Shown here: one piece after another, positions 1 through 5,206 of the stretch | How the letters are laid out: every line of letters begins with the position of its first letter | Numbering within the stretch: position 1 is the stretch's first letter | Source of the DNA: Chloroflexota bacterium | Lineage (GTDB): Bacteria > Chloroflexota > Anaerolineae > Aggregatilineales > UBA3940 | DNA length: 6,549 nucleotides | Reading direction: 5' to 3' | NCBI GenBank assembly: GCA_024643825.1 | Contig: JAHEME010000169.1 | Span: forward strand, 1-6,549 | Made by a program: the position numbers and the translations under genes | The notes under the pieces: model-generated | What the model was told of the DNA's origin: nothing | Database searches by the model: none | What the model saw: the letters and a program-made list of their open reading frames with translations, nothing else

Positions 1-1815
1 CAACTGATAGTACTCCGGCAGCATCTTATCCAGCTCGCACACGGATCCCACTGAGCCGGGCATGGTCGATGGCTCGTCGGTGAAGCGTCTGGGCAGATAG
101 TCGGATCCCTTGCCCATGCCAATCAGATTATTGTAATAACGCTCCAGGTTCCACACCCGCTCGCCGAGCAGCAACAGCCCGGCGGCATCCATCGGCTCGC
201 CAGTGACCGAGGTATACTGCGCCGCGAAGTCATCCAGCGATTCGGCGAATGTCGCAAACTTGCACACATCCAGGCAGTCCGTCATGGTGTGGACGTGCTG
301 GAAGGTGATGGTCAGTTCGGCCTTGCCTTCCCAGGCCAGCGGGTCGATGATGGCCTCCATCGGGCCAAGCGTATTGCCGATCAACTCGGCGGCGGGGGTA
401 TACGCCCGCAGATGGCAGGCTCCCCGGTTCGACGTGGCATAGCCCAGCCCCATCCCCTTGATACCGCGCGGGTCATAGGCCGGGATCGCCTGGCCTTTGA
501 CGCTCATGGCGATGCTCGAATCGCCGAGATGCGCGGCGGCGGCGGCAGTGCCATTCGCCAGCATGTCGCCGACACCATCGCGCAGTGCGATTCGTGGCAG
601 CAGGTCGACCATCGCGGCGTAGTCGCTCCACTTCAGCCCCGTACCGTTGGTCATCCCCTTCTCGGTGGCTTCCATGAGCATCGAGAGCGTATTGCCAGCC
701 TCAATGGTATCCATGCCGTAGTCGTTGCAGATGTCGATCATCTTGGCGACCGAACTGGTATGGTCGTTGCGGCAGTTCGCGCCGAAGGCCCACGCGGACT
801 CGTACTCGTAGCTTTCCATGTGGAGGCCCTTATAGGGGCCATCCGTAATTTCGACTTCCTTCTTGCAGGCGACCGGGCAGGCGTGGCAGGTCGGGTCGTT
901 GACGAGGATGTTCTGCTTGACGTACTCGCCGCTGATCTTCTCGGCACGCTCCGGCCCAAAGGCCGTCTCCTGCGAGTTCGCGGTGGGCAGGGCTCCGGTT
1001 GCCTCGGTCATGTTCATCAGCACGTTGGTGCCATGTACCGAGAGAGCGCCCTTGCGAGGGGCCGTGATCACTCGTTCGTCCATGATGTGTGCCAGCGCCT
1101 CTTTATCGGCGGCTTTGAAGGCCGCCTGATCAGATGCACGCGGACGATCTTTGTGCTCGCCGTGTATGACGATGGCCTTGCACAGCTTGCTGCCCATCAC
1201 CGCGCCCGTGCCGCCGCGCCCGCTGGCGCGGTCATGCTCGTTGACCAGGCAGGCAAAATGGACCATGTTCTCGCCCGCTGGCCCGATGGTGATCACGCTG
1301 GTCGTGCCGCGCTTCTTGCGCTCGCCCTCGTCGGCCTCGTCTCCGGCCTCGCCGTGGCGCGCCAGCAGCGTCTTGACCGTGTCATGCACACCCTTGCCCC
1401 ACAGGTCACCGGCATCATGGATGCTCACCTCGCCGTTCTCGACTTCGAGATAGACGGGTTTGGCGGCCTTACCCTCCAGGATGATGCCGTCCAGCCCGGC
1501 CCACTTGAGCCGTGCCCCGGACCATCCACCGTGATGCGAGTCGGTGATGCCACCCGTCAGCGGGGATTTAGTGACCGCCGCGATGCGCCCACTCATCTTG
1601 ACATCGGTTCCGGTTAGCGGCCCGGTCATCAGGCACAGCATATTCTCTGGCCCCAGCGGGTCGACCCCCGGCCCATTCTCGAATACATATTTAACGCCCA
1701 GGCCACGCCCACCCCCATACAGGCGCTGCCAGTCCTCCGGTATTTGCTCATACCCTACGGTACCACTGGTCAGATTCACACGAGCAACTCTATCTCTAAA
1801 GCCTCCAAGTGCCAT
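1..1815 (-). CDS. aor: Aldehyde:ferredoxin oxidoreductase (tungsten-pterin family), C-terminus cut by window edge
   Basis: Reading the minus strand from an ATG at 1815-1813 gives 605 codons with no stop, running off the left edge. The family oxidises aldehydes to carboxylates in the cytoplasm, passing electrons through a 4Fe-4S cluster to ferredoxin, with a tungsten (or molybdenum) bis-pterin cofactor. Visible family landmarks: an N-terminal YGGGRGLG block (33-40), a GPAGEN...GRGGTGAVMGSK block (178-209), the cluster cysteines C310, C313 and C317 (TCHACPVAC) with the distant fourth Cys C518 (TDCLDVC), the pterin-side NDYGMD motif (364-369) and a NRGACHLR motif (463-470). Family members are about 600-630 residues, so only roughly 15-30 residues are missing. 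A strong AAGGAGG site (1824-1830) fixes the start. Substrate cannot be told from sequence. A charged, flexible stretch at about 156-169 is probably a surface loop. No ferredoxin or pterin-biosynthesis partner is in the window. Confidence 0.95.
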   Translation of the reverse strand, partial: MALGGFRDRVARVNLTSGTVGYEQIPEDWQRLYGGGRGLGVKYVFENGPGVDPLGPENMLCLMTGPLTGTDVKMSGRIAAVTKSPLTGGITDSHHGGWSGARLKWAGLDGIILEGKAAKPVYLEVENGEVSIHDAGDLWGKGVHDTVKTLLARHGEAGDEADEGERKKRGTTSVITIGPAGENMVHFACLVNEHDRASGRGGTGAVMGSKLCKAIVIHGEHKDRPRASDQAAFKAADKEALAHIMDERVITAPRKGALSVHGTNVLMNMTEATGALPTANSQETAFGPERAEKISGEYVKQNILVNDPTCHACPVACKKEVEITDGPYKGLHMESYEYESAWAFGANCRNDHTSSVAKMIDICNDYGMDTIEAGNTLSMLMEATEKGMTNGTGLKWSDYAAMVDLLPRIALRDGVGDMLANGTAAAAAHLGDSSIAMSVKGQAIPAYDPRGIKGMGLGYATSNRGACHLRAYTPAAELIGNTLGPMEAIIDPLAWEGKAELTITFQHVHTMTDCLDVCKFATFAESLDDFAAQYTSVTGEPMDAAGLLLLGERVWNLERYYNNLIGMGKGSDYLPRRFTDEPSTMPGSVGSVCELDKMLPEYYQL

Positions 1816-1823
1816 GACTGCTG

Positions 1824-1830
1824 CCTCCTT
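1824..1830 (-). promoter_or_regulatory. Shine-Dalgarno site of the AOR gene
   Basis: AAGGAGG on the minus strand, eight bases before the ATG at 1815. It is a near-perfect ribosome binding site and decides the start codon of the AOR gene. Confidence 0.85.
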
Positions 1831-2099
1831 ATGTGAGAATCCAATACTGCCCATCTTACGCCGCAAGGCAGCTACGAAAGAGGAAGTGGCGGCAAAGATA
1901 AAACAGCCCTAAATTGTCATCATAGGCGAAATTTGAGGCGGAGGATAGTGTCAAACATCATGATTTAGTAAGACAGAGACAACCACATTGGTCAGCGCAC
2001 CGATGATCGTGGATGCTCCCTCGGCGCTCGGCAGCCGGGCCGCGATTCGCGGGTCTGCCCAGTTTTGATTCCCGCTATCCCGCCAGCCCCCTAAAATCA
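1831..2099. other. Divergent intergenic region with no convincing gene
   Basis: This gap lies between the leftward AOR gene and the promoter of the rightward lipoprotein operon. A TTGACA hexamer reads leftward at 1954-1949, but the nearest TATGAT (1924-1919) is 24 bases away, too far for a normal sigma-70 promoter, so I do not call an AOR promoter. A minus-strand frame of 49 codons (2100 to 1951) ends in a hydrophobic stretch but has no ribosome binding site. A small GC hairpin (CCGCG-ATT-CGCGG, 2040-2052) is followed by a stretch at 2062-2084 that resembles a tRNA 3' end. No complete RNA gene was found. Confidence 0.5.
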
Positions 2100-2108
2100 T
2101 GCTATACT
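2100..2108 (+). promoter_or_regulatory. Extended -10 promoter element for the lipoprotein operon
   Basis: TGCTATACT matches the extended -10 pattern TGnTATAnT closely (TATACT has one difference from TATAAT). There is no good -35 hexamer at 16-18 bases upstream, which is common for extended -10 promoters. Transcription would begin near 2115, giving a leader of about 60 bases before the ATG at 2177. Confidence 0.5.
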
Positions 2109-2123
2109 GAAAATGCGTCGGAG

Positions 2124-2138
2124 GGGGGAAGTTCCCCC
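2124..2138. repeat. Perfect 15-base palindrome in the lipoprotein leader
   Basis: GGGGGAA-G-TTCCCCC is a perfect palindrome around one central base. It lies just downstream of the predicted transcription start, where it could be an operator for a dimeric regulator or a leader RNA hairpin. As RNA the inner pairs would open to make a loop, leaving a five G-C pair stem. Its right half belongs to a 13-base sequence found inverted at 3443-3455. Confidence 0.5.
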
Positions 2139-2140
2139 GC
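2128..2140. repeat. Left copy of a 13-base inverted repeat flanking the three-gene operon
   Basis: GAAGTTCCCCCGC here is the exact reverse complement of 3443-3455 (GCGGGGGAACTTC). The two copies bracket the lipoprotein, membrane protein and DUF433 genes. A 13-base match could occur by chance in a window of this size, so its meaning is open. Confidence 0.4.
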
Positions 2141-2176
2141 CTGCACTTTGTCAATCCGATCCCAAGGAGAAATCTC

Positions 2177-2677
2177 ATGAACCGACTCTGGGGTTCGATT
2201 CTCATTCTTGTGGTCGCCATCCTCGCCTCAATCGTCGCCTGCGGCCCCACGCCCACCCCACCCACACAACCTCCACCACAGCCCACCGAAGAACCGCCGC
2301 CGCCCCAGCCACCGCAGCCATCCGGGCAGGCAGACCTGCGCTTTCTCAGCGTCGGGTTGAACCATTCGAGTCAGCCGGGTTATCCATTCGAGGTTGTCAG
2401 CGAGATCGCCAACGATGGCCCGGTGGAGGCCAGCGGATTCAACGCGGGCTGCCGCTATACCTGCCCCGGCGGGACGGTGATCAGCAGCGGGATTGATATC
2501 GTGATCGGCGGGTACATCCCCGCCAACAGTTCGTTCACCTACACGCAGCCCGTGCGGATTCTGTGCGAGCCGATCCCGGCCATCCTCGACTTCACCTGCA
2601 CCGTGAACGAGGATGGCTCCGTGCCGGAATCGAATACGGGCAACAATACGATGAATTACACGGCCATGTTTCCGTAG
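2177..2677 (+). CDS. Lipoprotein with Pro-rich linker and CARDB-like domain
   Basis: A 166-residue secreted lipoprotein. The N-terminus has a short positive region (MNR), a hydrophobic helix (about 7-20) and a lipobox IVAC with the lipidated cysteine at C22. Residues 24-50 form a Pro/Gln/Thr-rich linker, which would hold the rest away from the membrane. Residues about 51-166 resemble one CARDB-type immunoglobulin-like beta domain: it opens with ADLRFLSVGLN, has a central EIANDGP turn and ends with the characteristic D-G-x-V-x-E-S-N-T-G-N-N segment before the last strand. Extra cysteines in the domain (C69-type region RYTCPGG and later CEP, FTC) could form disulphides. The start is set by AAGGAGA at 2164-2170. 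It is first of three co-directional genes; the next begins 26 bases after its stop. CARDB domains are known in surface and adhesion proteins; the specific ligand is unknown. Confidence 0.85.
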   Translation: MNRLWGSILILVVAILASIVACGPTPTPPTQPPPQPTEEPPPPQPPQPSGQADLRFLSVGLNHSSQPGYPFEVVSEIANDGPVEASGFNAGCRYTCPGGTVISSGIDIVIGGYIPANSSFTYTQPVRILCEPIPAILDFTCTVNEDGSVPESNTGNNTMNYTAMFP

Positions 2678-2690
2678 AGCAGGTCGGTGC

Positions 2691-2698
2691 AGAGGAGG
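2691..2698 (+). promoter_or_regulatory. Shine-Dalgarno site fixing the start of the two-helix membrane protein
   Basis: AGAGGAGG lies five bases before the ATG at 2704. The same frame stays open upstream into the lipoprotein gene as far as an ATG at 2563, but that longer reading is an out-of-frame shadow of the lipoprotein, and this site selects 2704. Confidence 0.75.
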
Positions 2699-2703
2699 CC
2701 AAG

Positions 2704-3003
2704 ATGAGCTATGGCGATGTCCTTACAAATTATTCGACTCTCCTCACAATACGCCGAAAAGGAGCTTATCGAAACACGCTCATTACTGGGGGCTTCTTTT
2801 TCCTGTTTGCTGTATCGACGCTGGTGATCGGGATTCTTGAAGGGGTATCCGAACCATCTATGTACTTGATAATCCCCCTGCTCGTTTTGGCGGGTACTGG
2901 CTTCGGGATGGCATATGCCAGGCACGAGATGATCAAAGAAGTGATTGCGCTGGCTGATGAACTTACCCATGCAGACAGGGAACGAGATGCTGACCATGCT
3001 TGA
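2704..3003 (+). CDS. Small two-helix membrane protein, function unknown
   Basis: A 99-residue protein that I do not recognise. It has a short soluble N-terminus with a basic patch (RRKGAYR, about 17-23), a first membrane helix (about 25-46, rich in Phe, Leu and Ile), a short Glu/Ser/Pro loop, a second helix (about 53-70) and a charged cytoplasmic tail ending in alternating acidic and basic residues (about 71-99). Positive residues before helix 1 and after helix 2 suggest that both ends lie in the cytoplasm. It starts 26 bases after the lipoprotein stop and its last 17 bases overlap the next gene, so it is probably translationally coupled to the DUF433 gene. The DNA is visibly richer in A+T than the flanking genes, which could mean separate origin. 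It could be a toxin-like or envelope-stress protein, but no motif supports a choice. Confidence 0.75.
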   Translation: MSYGDVLTNYSTLLTIRRKGAYRNTLITGGFFFLFAVSTLVIGILEGVSEPSMYLIIPLLVLAGTGFGMAYARHEMIKEVIALADELTHADRERDADHA

Positions 3004-3421
3004 ACACATCGCCATTGATCCGAGCCGCTTTGACGGCAAACCCTACCTCGAAGGGCGGCGCATCACGGTGGAGCAGATCGCCCTGCACTATGCCCGTTTC
3101 GGCTGGGAGGTCGAGCGCATCACAGATGCGTTTCAACTGACGCTGGGGCAGGTTCACGCCGCGCTTGCCTACTACTATGATCACCAATCGGAAATCGACA
3201 CATCGATGCAGACCACCGATTCGGATTTACCCGATGTAGAGTCGGTGCTGGATGGCACGCTGAAGATCGTCATGACGCCGCAGGAGATCGCCGAGGAGTT
3301 CCCGATCACCGATCAGGCCGTGTATCAGGCCATCCGGCGCGGCAAACTCCGAGCACGGAAGTCTGGAGCCACCTGGTTGATCCTGCGCCGTGATGCGGAA
3401 TCATTGTGGGGGGAGAAGTAG
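2987..3421 (+). CDS. DUF433 protein with C-terminal excisionase-type helix-turn-helix
   Basis: A 144-residue protein. Residues about 4-65 match the DUF433 pattern: an I-x-I-D-P-x-R-x-x-G-K-P segment, then E-G-R-R-I-T-V-E-Q-I-A, then helices ending in AALAYYYDHQSEI. A linker (about 66-95) follows, then a compact helix-turn-helix of the excisionase/MerR-like type (about 96-144): MTPQEIAEEFPITDQAVYQAIRRGKL, with a small wing and a closing RRDAESLW. DUF433 proteins are often antitoxins of VapB type paired with PIN-like toxins; no such toxin is seen here. The likely role is DNA binding and self-regulation of the operon, an inference. The start at 2987 is chosen because AGGGA lies five bases upstream; an ATG at 2996 and earlier in-frame ATGs from 2945 are possible but have weaker sites. 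The start overlaps the upstream gene by 17 bases. Confidence 0.85.
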   Translation: MLTMLEHIAIDPSRFDGKPYLEGRRITVEQIALHYARFGWEVERITDAFQLTLGQVHAALAYYYDHQSEIDTSMQTTDSDLPDVESVLDGTLKIVMTPQEIAEEFPITDQAVYQAIRRGKLRARKSGATWLILRRDAESLWGEK

Positions 3422-3449
3422 CCCCCGCCTCCATGCATGGAAGCGGGGG
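3422..3449. terminator. GC-rich hairpin between convergent genes, probable bidirectional terminator
   Basis: CCCCCGC (3422-3428) pairs with GCGGGGG (3443-3449). After one C/A mismatch the interior TCCATGCATGGA is itself a perfect palindrome. The hairpin begins one base after the DUF433 stop codon and ends ten bases before the stop of the minus-strand gene, exactly where a shared terminator would be expected. There is no clear T tract on either side, so termination by this hairpin alone is uncertain. Confidence 0.55.
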
Positions 3450-3455
3450 AACTTC
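3443..3455. repeat. Right copy of a 13-base inverted repeat flanking the three-gene operon
   Basis: GCGGGGGAACTTC, the exact reverse complement of 2128-2140. It overlaps the right arm of the hairpin that follows the DUF433 gene, so part of the similarity may only reflect shared G-rich stem sequence; the AACTTC part lies outside the stem. Confidence 0.4.
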
Positions 3456-3459
3456 GTCG

Positions 3460-3753
3460 TCACCGCCGCCGACCCGCCCGCCGCGCGGAAAGTTCATCCT
3501 GCGGGGAGCGAGCCTCGCGCCCATTGATCGGGCCGCGCGTCGCCGCATCGTGATCACGGAGGAGCACCGCGAGACGGTCGATGGAGTCGCGCAGCCCGTC
3601 GAGGCGGTCGCCCAGACGAGCGTTTGTCTGTTCGGTGAACGCACGCCAGGCCGCATCGTGCGCGTCAAGATGCGCCAGAAAGCGATGCACCAGGTAGACC
3701 ATCACCAACACAAACGGAGTCTGCACCAGCGCCGAGATTAGAAAATCGGACAT
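3460..3753 (-). CDS. Small phage-type membrane protein: one helix plus coiled coil
   Basis: A 97-residue protein with one N-terminal membrane helix (about 5-24, ISALVQTPFVLVMVYLVHRF) followed by a long, highly charged helix with heptad-like hydrophobic spacing (about 27-68, including LGDRLDGLRDSIDRLAVLL) and an Arg-rich tail ending RRAGRRR. This architecture is frequent in small proteins encoded beside phage lysis and tail genes, some of them holin partners, but sequence alone does not prove a lysis role. The start at 3753 is set by AAAGGAGG (3760-3767); an in-frame ATG at 3795 lies inside a hairpin and is rejected. It is the last gene of the leftward phage block, separated from the preceding 172-residue gene by a strong hairpin and closed by a second hairpin after its stop. 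Confidence 0.75.
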   Translation of the reverse strand: MSDFLISALVQTPFVLVMVYLVHRFLAHLDAHDAAWRAFTEQTNARLGDRLDGLRDSIDRLAVLLRDHDAATRGPINGREARSPQDELSARRAGRRR

Positions 3754-3759
3754 AAGAAA

Positions 3760-3767
3760 CCTCCTTT
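3760..3767 (-). promoter_or_regulatory. Shine-Dalgarno site of the 97-residue membrane protein
   Basis: AAAGGAGG on the minus strand, six bases before the ATG at 3753. It selects this start over the in-frame ATG at 3795, which would be buried in the hairpin at 3776-3813. Confidence 0.8.
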
Positions 3768-3775
3768 CTATAAGA

Positions 3776-3813
3776 ACCCCCTCCCATCGATGCATGCACC
3801 GATGGGAGGGGGT
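3776..3813. terminator. Perfect 14-bp stem hairpin between two leftward genes
   Basis: The arm 3776-3789 (ACCCCCTCCCATCG) pairs without mismatch to 3800-3813, around a ten-base loop ATGCATGCAC. Leftward transcription meets it 19 bases after the stop of the 172-residue gene and 22 bases before the start of the 97-residue gene. In that direction it is followed by TTCTTATAG, only a weak T tract, so it may be a partial terminator, an attenuator or an RNA-stabilising element. Its loop shares ATGCATG with the hairpin at 3422-3449. Confidence 0.7.
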
Positions 3814-3832
3814 ATTTGATCCGCAGGCAGGG

Positions 3833-4351
3833 TCATCCCACCCCGCCGAGTACGATCACAAGCTGAAACATATACGCCTGCATGTCGAGCAGATCCGCCA
3901 TCCACGCCTTCGATGCGGCGGTCAGGTTGACCCATTCGGGTTTACTCTGGAGGTAAGCCGCGGCGCTGGCCCGATCCACGATACCGGCGATAGTCGCGCC
4001 GCTGGCCCCGTCCCGATAGGCCATCGCCCGGCCCATCAGGGCATAGGCGGCGTCTTCGGCAGGCAGCGCGCGCAGCGCCTTCAGGTGCGGACGAAGAACG
4101 TCAGTGTCGGTTTGCTGCGCCAGCAGGTCAGCCGCGTCCTGCTGATCGGAGCTCAGTGTGTGCGGGTTGTGTACATCCAGTATGGCTTGCAGAGCCAAGG
4201 AGTTATTTTCCTCGAAAGCACCGTCACATTGACCCGGCGCTTGATGCAGCGTAAAACTGGCGCTGAGACCTGCCGCCGCCAGTTCGTCCCCCAGACGCTG
4301 CGCATTGATACGGCCTGCGGGTACATTGGCTATCGTGATTATGGTTGGCAT
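3833..4351 (-). CDS. Unknown protein of phage tail-distal region
   Basis: A 172-residue protein that I do not recognise. The first 60 residues look like mixed beta/alpha structure (PTIITIANVPAGRINAQRL then a helix and a short FTLHQAP strand). The rest is mostly helical and Ala-rich, with a hydrophobic C-terminal stretch (MQAYMFQLVIVLGGVG) that could be a weak membrane anchor or a buried strand. The start at 4351 is chosen because GAGAGG (4358-4363) lies six bases upstream; an ATG at 4357 overlaps the stop of the preceding gene in an ATGA arrangement but would have no spacing from that site. Either way the gene is tightly coupled to the tail-appendage gene, suggesting a linked role such as fibre assembly or a second virion appendage protein. 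That role is inferred only from position. Confidence 0.75.
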   Translation of the reverse strand: MPTIITIANVPAGRINAQRLGDELAAAGLSASFTLHQAPGQCDGAFEENNSLALQAILDVHNPHTLSSDQQDAADLLAQQTDTDVLRPHLKALRALPAEDAAYALMGRAMAYRDGASGATIAGIVDRASAAAYLQSKPEWVNLTAASKAWMADLLDMQAYMFQLVIVLGGVG

Positions 4352-4353
4352 TG

Positions 4354-4881
4354 TCATCCTCTCGTATAGATCAAACGCAGCCCAAAGATCGCTAGATAAG
4401 TGACGCCACTCCATGCGGTGCTTCCCTTCGTTAGACGAAGAGTGCAATAGTCGCCAGCAGCCACCGATGCAAACAGAGAACTGACATCCAGTAAATCGAC
4501 ATTCCCATCAACTATGACGCTCTGCTCGTTCCAGCTCCCCGTATGGTTATTCCACGCTTCTCCGTCTGCTGCATAGACTGTACTGGCGTCAAGGTATGCC
4601 GTGCCCCCGACATCTGCCCGATACACCACATCGAGGCTGTCCAACGAAGCAAAGTCATCGGGTATATAGAACTCCCAGGGGACGAAGTAGGTCGACTGAA
4701 GATTCGCGTAGTTATGCGGCGCTAAAGGCGAGGACTGATAATTAGACGACAGCGCGGGTAACAGGTACTGAATTACTTGTCTGTCGTGCAGGTGCTGCAC
4801 GTTATCCACCATATCCTGATTCCAGATCGCAGCCGTGATCAGATCGCCCGTGCTGCGGGTGGTGGGTGTTGTCCATGTCAT
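4354..4881 (-). CDS. Phage tail-appendage-like protein
   Basis: A 175-residue protein. Its N-terminus (TWTTPTTRSTGDLITAAIWN then QDMVDNVQHLHDR) matches a motif I recognise from many phage tail-fibre and appendage proteins: W-x-x-P, then a t-G-D/E-x-I/V-T-A-A-x-x-N segment and a x-x-x-D-N-x-x-x-L helix. The remainder is predicted beta-rich, with aromatic and Asn/Ser-rich strands (about 45-175) and a final segment YLAIFGLRLIYTRG that resembles the last strands of a jelly-roll receptor-binding domain. The start at 4881 is set by AAAGGAT (4890-4896, eight bases upstream); the frame is open upstream to 4938 but that start has no binding site. It sits between the holin-like gene and the 172-residue gene. 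Probable role: part of the tail tip or host recognition. Confidence 0.75.
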   Translation of the reverse strand: MTWTTPTTRSTGDLITAAIWNQDMVDNVQHLHDRQVIQYLLPALSSNYQSSPLAPHNYANLQSTYFVPWEFYIPDDFASLDSLDVVYRADVGGTAYLDASTVYAADGEAWNNHTGSWNEQSVIVDGNVDLLDVSSLFASVAAGDYCTLRLTKGSTAWSGVTYLAIFGLRLIYTRG

Positions 4882-4889
4882 GTATGTTG

Positions 4890-4896
4890 ATCCTTT
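4890..4896 (-). promoter_or_regulatory. Shine-Dalgarno site of the tail-appendage-like gene
   Basis: AAAGGAT on the minus strand, eight bases before the ATG at 4881. It supports the 175-residue form over the 194-residue form starting at 4938. Confidence 0.65.
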
Positions 4897-4949
4897 CTCT
4901 ATCAGATCGCCGGGGCGAAGCGAACCCCGCCCCGGCATCCAGTACGGAG

Positions 4950-5177
4950 CTACTGCCCCGCCTTCTGTCCATCCTCGTAGGCGATGGCCCCGATCAGCAC
5001 CGAGCCGACCAGGGTAAACACCGCCAGCAGTTCGGCGCGAACTGGCTTCAGCGCCGGCACGTAGGCGATGATCGCGTCGATCACCAGGGTCATCAGCGCC
5101 GCCATGAACTTGCGCGAGCGCAGCAGGGCCAGCAGCGGCCCGATGAAGGGGGTCAGGTTAAAGTTGTTGTCAGACAT
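4950..5177 (-). CDS. Small two-helix membrane protein, holin-like
   Basis: A 75-residue protein with a short polar N-terminus, a basic LLRSRKF segment (about 18-24), a first hydrophobic helix (about 25-42, MAALMTLVIDAIIAYVPA), a short KPVRAE turn and a second helix (about 48-66, LLAVFTLVGSVLIGAIAYE) ending with the charged tail DGQKAGQ. Size, two helices, charged tail and position in a phage tail block fit class II-type holins, which make membrane pores at lysis. No endolysin gene is adjacent, so lysis function is an inference; a structural or superinfection role is possible. The start at 5177 is supported by AAAGGAGA (5188-5195), ten bases upstream. The tail-appendage gene begins 68 bases after its stop, without a terminator between. 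Confidence 0.75.
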   Translation of the reverse strand: MSDNNFNLTPFIGPLLALLRSRKFMAALMTLVIDAIIAYVPALKPVRAELLAVFTLVGSVLIGAIAYEDGQKAGQ

Positions 5178-5206
5178 TGTGTGTGTATCTCCTTTGTTTG
5201 TATGTA

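Noticed and set aside
289..1617. Long plus-strand open frame of 442 codons
   Set aside because: It lies entirely opposite the AOR gene, whose minus-strand protein carries all family motifs. The plus-strand product is rich in Arg, Gly, Ala and Val with no recognisable domain, and has no good ribosome binding site.
1919..1954. Sigma-70 promoter for the AOR gene (TTGACA with TATGAT)
   Set aside because: The two hexamers are 24 bases apart, too far for a normal promoter, and no better-spaced pair was found.
1951..2286. Minus-strand open frame of 111 codons across the lipoprotein start
   Set aside because: Its N-terminal half is an antisense copy of the Pro-rich lipoprotein linker (Gly-rich low complexity). 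Only the last 49 codons are noted separately as a possible remnant.
2563..2703. Longer start for the two-helix membrane protein
   Set aside because: The extension overlaps the well-supported lipoprotein in another frame, and AGAGGAGG at 2691-2698 selects the ATG at 2704.
3794..4369. Plus-strand open frame opposite the 172-residue gene
   Set aside because: Its first residues repeat those read on the minus strand only because the hairpin at 3776-3813 is palindromic; the rest is antisense to a gene with a good start and coupling.
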